From: Perognathus longimembris pacificus
Taxonomy: Eukaryota > Chordata > Mammalia > Rodentia > Heteromyidae
Direction: 5' to 3'
NCBI RefSeq assembly: GCF_023159225.1
Contig: NC_063167.1
Location: forward strand, 73,240,298-73,304,297
Length of the DNA: 64,000 bases
The notes beneath the pieces are model-generated. The model did no database searches, had not been told where the DNA came from, and was given only the letters and a program-made list of their open reading frames with translations. Positions 18,212 through 31,806 of the stretch are shown here, piece after piece (the first letter of the stretch is position 1; every line of letters starts with the position of its first letter). A program made the position numbers and the translations under genes.

Positions 18212-20800
18212 TGAACCTCATCATGATGCCATCAAGCTTTACCCACTCCCACCCGAACACTAGCAATCTGAAGCCAGAAGAAAAATGAGTAAGGATGCAA
18301 GGATGGCTAAGTGCCTACCCAAGTCCTGCTGAACAGACAGCATCCCCAAAAGAGAGAGAAAACAGGATTAGATTATTTAGGGAAAAGATTTATGGAATGA
18401 AGATCAATTTCAGGGCTTGTGTTGGGGTTTGTGAGTTAAAGAGATCATTTAAGGAAGCCACAGACTGGGACTGTGTTAATATCTCTCCTCTGTCCCACAG
18501 CGCAGCCATCCTAGGATCAGTTTCCACCAGCTCAAGAGTGAGCAGAAGTGCTGGCTTCCACACTAAAGCTGTCTTCTGCCTCACACTTGTGTTTAGCAAA
18601 ATGATCTCCCCCATTACAGTTTCCTTCTTCCCACCCCCAAATACAATAAGAAACATAACGTCCTTTGATACTTTTTGCTAACAAAGAAAACAGGAACATG
18701 CTAGTGGCTCAAGCTTGTAATCCTTGCTGCTCAGGAGGCTAAGATCTGAGAATTGTGGTTCAAGGCCAGCCAAGGCAGGAAAGTCTGTAAGGTTCACCTC
18801 CAATTAGCCACAAAAAACTGGTGAAGTGGAGCTGTGGCTCAAGTGGTAAAGCACCAGCCTTAAAAAATAAGCTAAGAAACAATGTCCAGGGCTTGAACCC
18901 TGAGTCCAAGCCCCAGTATCAGCACAAAATTAAAATAGAGAGCAGGAAGGACAAGAGAGGTTCTGCTCCCCTTCATAGAAATGACTTTTCGCCTTCTCCA
19001 CCAATCCCTCTGCTCTCCATTTTTTCAGCCTTTAAAGCAATCCTGTGCCCAGCCACACAATGCCCAAGCTGGTTGTACCTTCTTTAGGATCTGATTTACA
19101 CCTCTCAGTTGTTTTTTTCTGCCCTCAGCCAAACTGAAGGTCTGGTTAGCCCCATTTTACAACGGGCCTTTCCTCTTCTCTCAGCCCTGAGTCTTCCCTG
19201 CCAAGGCCAGTCTGCCTGGCCCAGTGTAACCCAGCAGAGGGCGGGCTGAGAGAAGGAATGGGCAGGGTTTGAGGGAGAACCACCAGAGACTCAGATTTTG
19301 GAAGAACTTTACCTAGCTGGCTGTCTGGAGGAGGGGCAGGAAGGGGCGGAGACAGGGGCAGTGACTTAAGAGATGCAGTTCCCAAAAGAAAGCAAGGACT
19401 GGGTATGGCTTCTTCCTCCTATATCCAAGAATCAGACTTTTCAGTCTTCTCTGAACATAAGACCCTGATGTGATTGGCTATCTAGAAGAAAATCCAGGCT
19501 AACAATTTCCCTTTAAGAAAGAGCCCACCCCAAAGCAGCCATCCTAGGTCATTAATTCCGTAGGACTAAGGCTTCCACTAAACTGCAGTTTAGCGGGCAC
19601 AGGTGGCTCATGCCTGTAATCCTAACTACTCTAGAAGCTGAGATCAGAGGAGCTTTGTTCAAAGCCAGCCAGGCTGGGAAATTTCCTGTACATGAGACTC
19701 TTACCTCCAGGGAACCACCAAAAAGCCAAAAGTAGAGCTGTGGTTCAAGTGGTAGAGTGCCAACCTTGTGTGAAAAAAACTCAGGGACATTGTCCAAGGC
19801 CTGAATTCAAACCCCAAATGGGCACCAAAGAAAGGAAAAGGGAGTTGAGGTACAGACAGGTGGTGATTAAGGGGATTAAGCCAAGCATCTGGAGCACATG
19901 CCTATAATCCTAGCAACTCAAGAGGCAGAGATCTGAAAGTCCAAGAGACCCCTATCTTGTATTTACCACCAAAAGGCCAGAACTTGAGCTGTGGCTCAAG
20001 TGGTAGAATGCCAGCCTTGAGCAAAAAACTTAGGGACAGAGCCCAGGCCCTGAGTTTAAGCCCCAGTACCAACACACATACAAAAAGTAAGCCCTAATAT
20101 AAACTACAGACTCTGGGTGACTTGGCCATGTTCTTAAGTCCATCAATTATAACATATGGACTATCCCAGTGAGGATCATTGGTCATTGTGGGCTGGGTAT
20201 ATGTGGGGGTGGGGTACACTGGAAATCTCAGTATAGAGAAATTTCAAAATTGAGAAGGGGAGAACAGATTCTCTGCTTAGTTTTGCTATCAACCTGAAAA
20301 TGGTCTAGAAATAAACTTCTAAATTTCCTAGTGTTTTTATAATATATTTTTCCTACAACTTGAACCACACCTCCATTTGCAGCTTTTTGTTAGTTAATTG
20401 GCAATAAGAGTTTCATACTTTTCTGCCTGTGATAACTTTAAACCAGAATCCTCAGATCTCAGCTTCTTGAGTAGCTAGGATTCCAGGTTTGAGCTCTAAA
20501 ACTATTTTTAGAAGAAAAGAGAAGGTGGGAATATGGCCTAGTGACTAGAGTGCTTGCCTCATATACATGAAGCCCTGAGTTCAATTCCTCAGCACCACAT
20601 ATATAGAAAAGACCAGAAGTGGCACTATAGCTCAAGAGGCAGAGTGTTAGCCTTGAGTGCTAGCCTTGCGCAAAAAGAAGCCAGGGACAGTGCTTAGGCC
20701 CTGATGTTCAAGCACCCAGACTGGCAAAAGAAAAGAAAAAGAAGAAAGGAAAGGAGAATCAACAAGACTTCTTCCCCCACCCCACCCTTTAGACAGAAAA
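18209..20800. other. PIAS3-ANKRD35 spacer: SINEs and unique DNA
   Basis: Type A SINEs lie at about 18695-18930, 19592-19825 and 19880-20085 (plus) and a fragment at about 20350-20500 (minus). A type B dimer lies at about 20524-20735 (plus). The unique blocks 18240-18690 and 18940-19590 hold no recognisable protein. 19231-19248 has a CTCF-like core (ccagcagagggcgggc). Confidence 0.6.
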
Positions 20801-20814
20801 CACAGTGACACTCA

Positions 20815-21015
20815 GGACCATCCTATCTTCTGCTTTATTCCCACAGAACGGCTTTCCACACCTCTGGTCTCATCCATGTGGAAGAATCCAGGGCATCAAG
20901 TCTGGGGTCCATTAATCAAGTGAAACCCCACCACCCCCAGCCCCCATCAAATGTCCAAAATCCCCACTTGCCACAGCTTGATGGAGCATGTGTAAACCAA
21001 GGATGCTCTGATTGC
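20815..21015 (-). other. ANKRD35: Candidate non-coding last exon of ANKRD35
   Basis: A CAG|GTACCC donor sits 14 bases after the ANKRD35 stop (exon end 21965). The next strong acceptor towards the poly(A) signal is tcttgcag|GCAAT (exon start 21015). Splicing the two would remove a SINE-filled intron (21016-21964). The stop-to-junction gap is below 50 nt, so decay would not be expected. Confidence 0.45.
20834..20839 (-). terminator. ANKRD35: ANKRD35 polyadenylation signal
   Basis: Plus-strand tttatt reads AATAAA on the minus strand, the first canonical signal below the candidate last 3' UTR exon. Confidence 0.6.
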
Positions 21016-21402
21016 CTGCAAGAAAGAAGATGATGATGAAATGCACACATCTTCATTTCCACAGTCTTCTCATGTTAGCATGTCAACATGCTAACAAGGA
21101 CCCTCATCTTTCTAAACCGAGGAGGAGAACCAAGGGGAACCAGGAGAAGACCAGTCTGTAAGTCGTCATTTATGTTGCCAGGCACTGGTGGCTCATATCT
21201 GTGATCCTATCTTCCAAGGAAACAGATTTGAGGATTCTGGTTCAAAGCCAAGCCAGGGAAGGCTTTTATCCAGACTCCAGGAAACTTTTATCTCCAGTTA
21301 ACCAACAAAAGCTACAAGTGGAAGTATGGCTCAATTGGCAGAACGCCAGCCTTGAGCAGAAAAAAAAAAAAAAAGCAAGATCACAGGCCCTGAGTTTAAG
21401 CC

Positions 21403-21443
<41 letters not shown>

Positions 21444-21544
21444 CCACACACTCACCTGTTTATGGATTCCTGACTCAACTCAGTGATTTTCCCATACTCC
21501 CCAAATGACCTCACCTCAAGTGCTCCAAGCCAGTTAGAAAGTAG

Positions 21545-21596
<52 letters not shown>

Positions 21597-21964
21597 CGCC
21601 AATCCTGCCGCTTGAACTCAGGGCCTGGGCTCTGTCCCTTACTTTTCTTCCCTTCAAGATTGATGCTCTACAACTTGAGTACAGCTCCACTACCACACAG
21701 CTCCACTTCTGGCATTTCTGGTGGTTAATTGAAGGTAAGAGCTTCATTGACTTTCCTGCCCACACTGGCTTTGAACCATGATCCTCAGATCTCAGTCTTC
21801 TGTGTAGCTAGTGTTACAAGCATGAGCCACTTGTGCCCAGCAAAAAAAGAGCTTTCTATTCCTTTTTGCAAACTTCCTTTCCCAAGTCTTCCTCCCATGT
21901 TTCCTCCTTTATTACCCCAAACCCACAACTCATAGCACAGAAATCTCATGTTCTCTGAGGGTAC
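21016..21964. repeat. SINEs and microsatellites after the ANKRD35 stop
   Basis: Type A SINE at about 21178-21405 (plus) followed by (AC)n at 21406-21439. (TG)n/(CG)n at 21547-21599, then a type A SINE at about 21600-21840 (minus). Confidence 0.85.
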
Positions 21965-21978
21965 CTGGAGAGGCTGCT

Positions 21979-23022
21979 TCACTCCTCCTGCACGCTGAGG
22001 ATTCGAAGTAGGATATTGTACACATCCTGGTCCATGTAGCCCTAGAGGTAACAGAAAAGACACAAAAGAAGATGAAGAATAGGCTGGGAAGGTGGCTCAG
22101 TGGTAGAGTGCTTGCCTAGCATGCACAAAGCCCTGGGTTTGAGTCCTCAGTACCCCATAAACAAAAAAAAAAAGCCGGAAGTGGCCCTGTGGCTTGAGGT
22201 AGAGTGCTAGCCTTGAGCAAAAAGAAACCAGGGACAGTGCCCAGGCCCTGAGTCCCAAGCTCCATGACTGGGAAGAAGAAGGAGGAGAAAGAGGAGGACG
22301 AGGACGAGGAGGGAAAAAGATGAAGAATAGAAAATGAGAGTCAACATCAGTGTGGCTCCCTTACAAGGGTCAGAGAATTGAAAAGGAGGCACAAACACCT
22401 CTCCCCATGTTCACACCCATGCCCAAACTCTCTGCATCTATCAATGATATCCAGAGACCTGGCACTCAACCTGGAAATGTCCAGCATGGATGAAAAAGAA
22501 AAGGCAAAAAGCCAAAAGTGGGCTGGGAATATGGCCTAGTGGTAGAGTGCTTGTCTCCCATACATGAAGCCCTGGGTTCGATTCCTCAGTACTACATATA
22601 TAGAAAAAGCCAGAAGTGGCACTGTGTCTCAAGTGGTAGAGTGCTAGCCTTGAGCAGAAAGAAGCCAGGGACAGTGCTCAGGCTCTGAGTTCAAGCCCCA
22701 GGACTGGCAAAAAAAAAAAAAAAAAAAAAAAGCCTGAAATACAGCTGTGGATCAAATAGTAGAAATGGTAGAGTGCTACCCTCAGTAAAAAAGCTCAGGG
22801 ACAGCACCCAAGCCCTGAGTTCAAGCCCCAAGACTGGCATAGAAAAAAGAGAAAAGAAAAGGCAATACCCCTTCCTCAGCTCTGATCTCTATGTTCCCGG
22901 GCTGTGCCATGCTGACCTGGGCCGCATTCAGCAGGTGATTCCTGTAAGTGGAGATGATCTCCTCATGGTTCTTCTGGGAATCCTGAGAGAGGGGGGGGGA
23001 GAGGGAGAGGGAGAGGGAGAGG

Positions 23023-23100
<78 letters not shown>

Positions 23101-26100
23101 AAGAATATGAAAGTTACATATAATACTTGCTTACCCTCCCCATATTTACCAAGCATAAAGAACAGAAAGATCTGTGTTTTATCTTGTTTGTGCCAATAAT
23201 GAGGCTTGAACTCAGGATCTGGGACATTTGCCCCTTAGCTTTTTCTGCTCAAGGCTGGCACTCTACCACTTGAGCAATCTCCACTTCCAACTTTTTGGTG
23301 TTTAATTGGAGGTAAGAGTACCATGGAATTTCCTCCCTGGGCTGGCTTGGAACTGTGATCCTCAGAACTCAGCCTCCTGAGTAGTTAGGATTACAGGCCC
23401 GAGCCTCAAGCACCCAGCTAGGAGCAAAAAGTTGAAATGGTCACTTTATTAACCAGTCTCCCATGATCCATCACTGACTCGGACTGGACCTCACTTCACA
23501 GCCTCTGCTATTCCTGTCCATTTTCCCCCTTCCCCCCCCCCCACACACACCCAAGTCACCTGCAGCTGAAGGGTAAGGCGAGCATTTTCTCCCCGAACTG
23601 CTAGCACCTCCTCTGAAAGCTGCTCCAGTTTCTTCAACAATTCCTTGATCTGAGCCCAAAAGGAAACAAATGAAAGCAGTGAAGGCTTAGTCTTTCCCCG
23701 CCCCCAATACCACTCACACGCAAAGTCAGCTTCATTTAATATGCTATTAGCCAGATATTTTTATACACATTGTCTCGTATAAACCAGCTTTTCTTCTGAG
23801 AACAATACTAAGGGAACTATTAGCCATAGTTTGTAAGCAGAGAGCCTGTTTGTCCAAAGCATACAACTTACAAGAAAATCATTATTTGAACCAAGTTGCC
23901 TTTGGCTCCATAGAGCATGCTATGAATTCAGTGCTGGATCCCAATTCCCTTCTGGGGATTGGGACACAGAGTGATGGAGATAAAGGGCAACTACAGGTAA
24001 TGGTAGCCAACATTGGCAGGGATGGTAATAACAATAATAATGGCAACTTTGCTCAGCTGTGTGTGTGTGTGTTTGTGCACACGTGCATGTGCCAGTACTG
24101 GGGACTGAACTCAGAACATCGCGCTGTCCCTTAGTTTTTTTTTTGTTTTTTTTTTTTTTTGTTTTGCTCAAAGCTGGCATTCTACCATTTGAGCCACACC
24201 TCCCACTTCTGACTTTTTTCACATTAATTGAACATGAGGCTCTTGGATTTATCTGCCCTGCCTGGCTTTGAACTTTGATCTTCACATCTCAGCCACCTGA
24301 GGAGCTAGGATTATAGGCATGAGCCATCAGTGCCTGGCTCATTTGTTCTTGTTGTTTTAGACAAGATCTCACTGGACTCAAACACTAGCCTCAGATTTGC
24401 CATCCTCATGCCCCTCCACCTCCCTAGGATTAAGATTAAAGACATGTACCACCACACATGGCTAACACCTACTTTTTAGAGAATATCTTAGGTAAATCTA
24501 ATCTCTTCCCAACCATGCTCTCAGTAATTTGATTTTTTTTTTTTTTGCCAGTTGTGGTCCCTGAATTCAGGCCCTGGGCACTGCCGCTGAGCACTCTTGC
24601 TCAAGGCTAGCACTCTACCACTTTGAGCCACAGCACCATTTCCAGTTTTCTGGTGGTTAATTGGAGATAAGAGTCTCATAGACTTTCCTGCCCATACTGG
24701 CTTTGGACCATGATCCTCAGATCTCGGCCTCCTGAGTAGTTAGGATTACAAGTGTGAGCCATTGGTGCCTGGCTTTTTTTAAAAAAAACCTAGAACAGAT
24801 TCCTCTTTTATTTCCTTCTCATTGTATTTTTGTTTCTTAGATTGTAAAAGAAAATGTGGGGGGAGGGCTGGGCATCAGTGGCTCACGCCTGTAATCCTAG
24901 CTACTCAGGAGGGTGAGATCTGAAGATCACGGTTCAAAGCCAGCTTGAGAAGAAAGTCCATGAGACTCTTACTGCCAATTAACCACTAGAAAGCTGGAGT
25001 GGCACCTGTGGCTCAGAGTGGTAGAGCACTAGCCCTGAGCAAAAGAGCTTAGGGACAGCACCCAGGCCCTGAGTTGACAAGAGAGAAAGAGAAAGAGAAG
25101 GAGGGAGGGAAGGGAGGGAGGGAAGGAGGGAGGGAGGGAAAAGGAAGGAAGGAAGGAAGGATAGGCAAATGTAATACAATAACAATTCTGGACAAATGCT
25201 TTGACAGCGCAAGTTTACACAATAGTTGAACACAGCAAGATTCAATGAGGATGGATGCTAGTCATAACTCAATTACAAAACAGCAAAAATGCTGGTGCTT
25301 AGAGGCAATAAAACTTTGTTCTTGGGCTGGGGATATGGCCTAGTGGCAAGAGTGCTTGCCTCGTATACATGAGGCCCTGGGTTCAATTCCCCAGCACCAC
25401 ATATACAGAAAACAGCCAGAAGTGGCGCTGTGGCTCAAGTGGCAGAGTGCTAGCCTTGAGCAAAAAGAAGCCAGGGACAGTGCTCAGGCCCTGAGTCCAA
25501 GCCCCAGGACTGGCCCCCCCCCAAAAAAAAACTTTGTTCTTGTGGTGTGTGGCTCATTGTACAAACAAGTACCTGAAGATATCAGAGCAATCAGAAGGTC
25601 AGCTAAACCATAGCAATACCTGACACCGTTAAACTAGGCACTGGTGGCTCACTCCTGTAATCCTAGCTAATCAGGAGGCTGAGATCTGAAGACTGTGGTC
25701 CAAAGCCAGCCTGGGCAGGAAAGTCTATGAAACTCTTATCTCCAATTAACCACCAGAAAACCAGAAGTGGTACTGTGGCTCAAAGTGGTAGAGTGCTAAC
25801 CTTGAGCAGAAAAGCTCAGAGACAGTGTCCAGGCCCGGAGTTCAAGCCTCATGACTGACAAAAGTAAGACAGCCATTGCCAGGCTAATATCCTATCTAAG
25901 CTAAGCTGAAATGGTACAAGCCCTTAGTGCTCCATTGGTGGAAGCCTGAGGGAGTTCTTCCCTTCCGCTCTCTCCTTTCCCTCCTCTCTCCCTCCCTCTT
26001 TCTGTCTCCTGAGGATAGATTAGGGGAAATGAGGCATGGTAAACACTAGCTATGAATTCAGAAACTAACACTGTCTTTAATGAGTTGTTCTATGGGAAAC

Positions 26101-29100
26101 ACATAAGCACTATCTTCTTTGCTTCAATCCCACACTCCTTCATAAACTGCAGTATTAGTGAAAAGAAAAAAAAAAAGAACAAGAGTATCTCCATCTGATC
26201 TTGCCTGCTGGACCAAAATAGTGTGTTCTGAAAACTGAGCAATGGCATCATAAAGAGGGACATGTATCAAGCTGGGTGCAGTGGCTCACTCCTAAAGTCC
26301 TAGCTACTCAGGAAGCTAAGATCTGGGGTTCACAGTTTGAAGCCAACCCCAGCAGAAAACTTCATGAGATTCTCTTCTCCAATTAACTACTAAAAAGCCA
26401 GAAGTGGAGCTGTGGCTCAAGTGATAGAGTGCTTGCCTTGAACAAAAGAAGTTCAGAAATAGTGTCCAGGCCCTGAGTTCAAGCCTCAAGACGGGCACAC
26501 GAAAGGGAAGAAGAAAGAAAGCAAAGCAAGAGAGGAAGAAAGAAAGAGAAAGAGGGAAAGAAAGAGACAAAGAAGGAAAAAAGAAAGGGAAGGAAAGACC
26601 TGTATCCTGGAAAAGCAAATACTCATGAAAGGACTCCTCCTGGCACAAAGTACTTATCTCAAGGATGAACATCTGTCTTGAAAAATGTATGGCAGAATGC
26701 ATCCTTTCTTTGAAGGGATGCCCAAACATAATGATAAAAGCTCAATGAGCAGCACCTGTCTTATAGCCCCTGAGCCCCAAGTGTAACGCCAAGAGTGAGT
26801 ATGTGTCGGGTGTGAGGACAAAGACAAACACTATCCTAGAATAATTTTAAGTCAACCCCTGCCTTTTATTATATATACCCCTGATGTCAAAGAGCCTAGG
26901 GTGTCCCTCCTCCTCCCCACCCCGCCTCGGTCATGGGCCTTGCTGTCCCTGAGCTTTTCTGCTCAAGGCTAGCAGTCTATTACTTTGGGCCACAGAGCCA
27001 TTCGGGTTTTCTGGTGGTTAGTTGGAGATAAGAGTCTCATGGCCTTTACTGCCAGAGTTGGTTTTGAACTGTTATCCTCAGATTTCAGCCTGCTGAGTAG
27101 GGTGACAGGCGTGAGTCACCAATGCCCAGCTTGGGTGTCTCCCTTTGAGCACCCACAGTCTGTTGGAATGTGCCTCTGCCTCTCTGCTTGCTACTTACTC
27201 AGTAGAGCTCTGCCAAGTTTTCTGACTTGTCCAGAATTTCTTATTCTGCTAAAACCCTAAGTGGAAGGTCCCTAGTTCTGGAGGGAAACCTAACAAACCC
27301 TCACCTGAACCCGGGACCCTCCCTCCCTTAGTCCCTCAGTCCCCTTCCTTCAGGGAACCAATGCTCTTTCCTTCCTTCCCTCCTTTCCCTCCCTCCCTCC
27401 CTCCTCCCTCCCTCCCTCCCTCCCTCCCTCCCTCCCTCCCTTCCTTCCTTCCTTCCTTCCTTCCTTCCTTCCTTCCTTCCTTCCTTCCTTCCTTCCTTCC
27501 TTCCTTCCTTCCTTCCTTCCTTCCTTCCTTCCTTCCTTCCTTCCTTCTTCTCTCCTTCCTTTCCTCTCTCCCTCTCCTCCACCCTGCTTTCCGTTTCCTT
27601 AGTTTCCCCTCTGCTATCCCTCCCTCCTCCCCCTCCAGCTCTGCCCTGGGGGCGTGCTCCCGGCCCTGGCAAGTGATCACAGCCAGGTGTGTGTAACGTG
27701 CCCAGGCCCGGTGCACCCCACCCGCCCCTTGCAAGGTTTCCTCCGAGTCGCCGGCGGGACTCGTCGGGCGCCCACCTTGGCCTCCTTGTCCCGGGCTGCG
27801 GCGGCGAGGCGCTCGGTCCTCTCCTCCAGGCGCCGGGCGCTGCGCTCCTGCTCGCGGACGCAGCGCTCCTGCTCGCGGGCGCGGCTCTCCAGGGCCTCGG
27901 CGCGGCTGCGCTCGGCCGCCGCCTCGTCCCGCAGCCGCCGCAGCTCAGCGCACGCCGCGCGGTGCTTCTCCAGCGCCGCCTGCAGCTCCTGGCCCCACGC
28001 CTGCGCCTGGGCCACCAGCGACCCGCGCGTCTTCTCGTGCTGCCGCAGGCTGGCCGCCTCGCGCGCCCGCAGCTCCGCCACCTCCTCCGTGGCCTGGTAC
28101 AGCAGCTGCTTCAGCTTCGCCATCTCCTGGCTCTTGGCGCCCATGGTGGCCTGCACGGCCCGCAGCTCCGCCTCCAGCGTCCCCAGGTCCTGTTCCAGGG
28201 CGGCCACCTGTGGGGACGCCGCCGGCCCCCCGCAGGGGGACAGCGACCCCCGCAAGCGCTGGTTCTCCTCCTCCAGCTGGGCCACCGCCTTCTGAGCCTG
28301 GCGATGCCGGTCCACCAGGGCGCGGATGCACCCCTGCAGCTCTTCCAGGGGTTCTGCCCCCCCTTGGCTGCCCACCAGGTCTGGGGGCAGACACTCCCAC
28401 AGCTCCCTGACGCCGCTGTTCTGAGAGGCCAGGCGCTGTCTCAGCTTCTCCGTGGCCTCCTTCTCCGTGGCCAGTTCATCCGACAGCAGCCCCACGCTCC
28501 GCCGCAGCTGCTGGAGCTGGACCTGCGCCTCGGGCCTGGGCACGAACTCCCTCTGGAGCCTTAGACCCAACGACTGCAGCTCCCCTTGCAATCGCTGCCG
28601 CTCCCGTCCCAGCTCCTCCAACTCCTCCAGCAGGTGGCTGTTACTCTTCCTCAGGGCGGACACCTCCTTCTCCAGCGGTCCTTTGGCCCCTCCTGGGCTC
28701 TGCTCTCTTCCAGGAGACCCTTGAGGCTCTCCTCGGTCCCAGGGAACCCTTTGCTTCTCTTTAGGGCCTTCTTGGCCCCCTGGGTTGGCCTTTCCTTGTC
28801 CCGCACCGGATTCCTTCCCTGCAACCTCAGTTTTCCCCTGTAGTCCCACCTTTGCTTGATCCAGCCTCACCAGCACCCGCTCCAAACGGGCCTCCATCTT
28901 CTCCCAGGCCGCAGCTGCAGCCTCAGCCCGAGGGGTCCCCAGGGCTCCCTCCAGGATAGGTCTGGAGAGAGCCCCTCTGGCGGTATCCTTTTCTCTCCAC
29001 ACGGCAGCCAGCTCCTCCCTGAGCTGTAGCAGTAGCTGGTTCATGGCGGTTGTGCCTGCTACTTCTTCCATCCTGCCCACTGGTTCCACCCCCAGAGCCT

Positions 29101-31763
29101 GTGGCCTCTCCTGGGTAGCACAAAGCTGGTCCTTGCGATCAGGGCCAAGGGTCTGCCTCCAACTGCTGATCAGTTGCTGCCCTGCATCTTTCCTGGTGGG
29201 CTCAGACCTTGGGTTCTGAGATGGTCCCTCTTCAGCTCTGGACTTTCCATGGACTCCATGCTGGATGTCTGCTGAGGCAGGCTCCTCTGTTTTAGGACTT
29301 AATGATGGCTTCACTGTAGTCCTCTGCTGCTGCTGCTTCAGCGCTTGGATATGTTCAACCAGCAGATCCAGAGGACAACCCTGCTCCATGCCATCTCCTC
29401 CAGGCCGGAAACCAGAGCCCTGCCCTCCTGGAGCTCCAGGCTGGTGGACTAGGAGCTGCCCCAATTCCTGTACCTGCTCTCTAATCTGGTTTTCCAGGCC
29501 CAAGTAAGCTATAGCTTGAGCCTTATATTCTTCTGTCTTTCGCTCCAACTCCTGCTCCAACTGAGATACTTTCTTCTGTTCCTCTTCATACTTCAGCTTC
29601 CACTTTTCTGAACATGGGTCTTCCTCCTCCTCTTCCTCCTGCTCCTCCTCAGGCTCTGCCTTCCATGGACTGGTGGGTGGAGAACCCATCTGGTGCTCAG
29701 ATGGAGAGGCCTAGATCAAAACCATAACAGCCAAGTAAGGGCAGGAAACTCAGGGTGCCCAGGAAGGCCCCCAAGGACAACCCCATTAGCCTGTGGTGGG
29801 TCAGAGACAAAAAGAGGGGGGTACCTGAGATGCAAGATCTGGATGTTGAACCAGCTTCTGACCTATGAAGAAAAGACATCAAATGAGAGAAAAGAAAGGT
29901 CTGTGTGCTTTGCACACTTCTCGTGTGTGTGTATGTGTGTGTGTGTGTGCCTGCGTATGCACCGGCCAGTAGTGGAGCTTGAACTCGGGGCCTCATGTTC
30001 TTTTTTTTTTTTTCTCTGTCAGTTATAGGGCTTGAATTCAGGGCCTAGGTGCTTCCCTGAGTTCTTTTGCTCAATGCTAGAGCTCTACCACTTTGAGCTA
30101 CAGCTCCACTTCTGATTTTTGAGTGGTTAATTGGAAAAGAGTCTCATGGGGCTCAGAATATTGGCCTGGTGGCAAGAGTCCTTGCCTCATATACATGAAG
30201 CCCTGGGTTCAATTCACCAGCACCACATATATAGGAAACGGCCAGAAGTGGCGCTGTGGCTCAAGTGGCAGAGTGCTAGCCTTGAGCAAAAAGAAGCCAG
30301 GGACAGTGCTCAGGCCCTGAGTCCAAGGCCCAGGACTAGCCAAAAAAAAAAAAAAAAAAAAGAGTCTCATGGACTTTCCTGCCCAGGCTGGAATCAAATC
30401 ATGATTCTTAGATCTCAGCCTCCTAAGTAGTTAGGATTACAGGCAGCTCTTACAGAAAAAAAAATTTTTTTAATAGATGTCATGATTCTACTTTGACAGA
30501 ATGTATGAAATACTTGGGATTTACCTCCTCGTCGCCGCCGGTTCAGGGCCTGCCTCAGCAATCCCCACAAGGCCTTGTCTTGTGTTTGCAGAGCATAATA
30601 CAGAGCGTTGTGGCCCAGGCTGTCTACTGCCCCTGCATCTGCTCCATGGCTCAGGAGAAGTTCAGCCACTTCTGCACTGCCTTTCTCACAGGCCAGGATC
30701 AGAGCTGACCTGAGAGGAGAGATTAAGGTGAGTATAGGCTTTCCCTCATGGAAGTTAGGAGTCCCAGTTCCAGAAATGCCATTCACAGAAGCAGCTCTCA
30801 CTCAAAGAGGTCAGGACAGTAGTCTTAACGCCAGTCAAGACAGTGTTACCACAGACCATGCTGGGCACTGGTGGCACATGAGTGTAATCCTAGCTATCTG
30901 AGGCTGAGGTCCGATGATCACCATTAGAAGATAGCACAGGGAGAAAAAAAAGTCTAGGAGATCCTTATCTCCAATGAGCCACCAAAAGGCTAGAGGTGGT
31001 TGTTGGCTCTCACCTATAATCCTAGCTACTCCAGAGGCTGAGATCTGAGGATCAGGGTTTGAAGCCAGTCCAGGCAGGAACGTCTAGGAGACTCTTATTT
31101 CCAATTAACTAGCAAAAAGCTGGATGTAGAGCTGTGGCTCAAATGGTAGAGCACTAGCCTTGAGTGAGAAAGCTAAGAGATAGCATCCAGGCCCTGGGTT
31201 CAAGTCCCAGGACAGGCACAAAACAAAAAACAAAGGCCAACTAAAAGGACTCCATCTTATCTGTTCATATACTATTAAGTTACTGCATGAATTTGTTTAT
31301 TGTTTTAAGACAGAGTCTCTCAATGTAGCCTAGGCTACTTTCGAACTCACATCTGCCTCTGCCTCTGAGGGCTGGAATTGCAACACTCCACCACCACACC
31401 TGGCTTCTGAATAAAATTTTTATTGGGCAGGAAAGAAAAAAGGATCCCAGAACTCGGGATTTTCCTGGCACTCTCACTGGGCTACACCAGGTTCTGCCTG
31501 CCTGGAGCAAGCAGTACTATTATCCAAAACTTGTGCCCAATAAAATGCCCTTTGTAATCCTGTTTCCCCAAAAGAGATGCCTTTGTTTGAAAGACAGCTT
31601 GAAAACAATTAAATTAAGCCAATGATCCCCGACAGGTCTATGCCATCTCTGGGATGGTCTATGCTGGGAAGACAGTCATGGCAGCAGACCAGGCTCTTCT
31701 GAGTCATCACTGCTGGCAGGAGGATCCCATGACAGAGACTGGTCTGCCCTCTTCCTGCACGCG

Positions 31764-31806
<43 letters not shown>

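Larger units (their letters stand above)
21979..23649 (-). other. ANKRD35: ANKRD35 exons 11-13: conserved C-terminus
   Basis: Exon 11 (30 aa, IKELLKKLEQLSEEV), exon 12 (22 aa, DSQKNHEEIISTYRNHL) and exon 13 (20 aa, GYMDQDVYNILLRILSVQEE). The tail continues the coiled coil and ends in a short conserved segment. Confidence 0.9.

Noticed and set aside
18295..18681. 128-codon plus-strand ORF in the PIAS3-ANKRD35 spacer
   Set aside because: No recognisable domain, no splice or promoter context; length is within chance for this window.
27689..28564. Long plus-strand ORFs (up to 291 codons) opposite ANKRD35 exon 10
   Set aside because: They are antisense shadows of a GC-rich coiled-coil exon whose minus-strand frame is open for 645 codons and matches ANKRD35.
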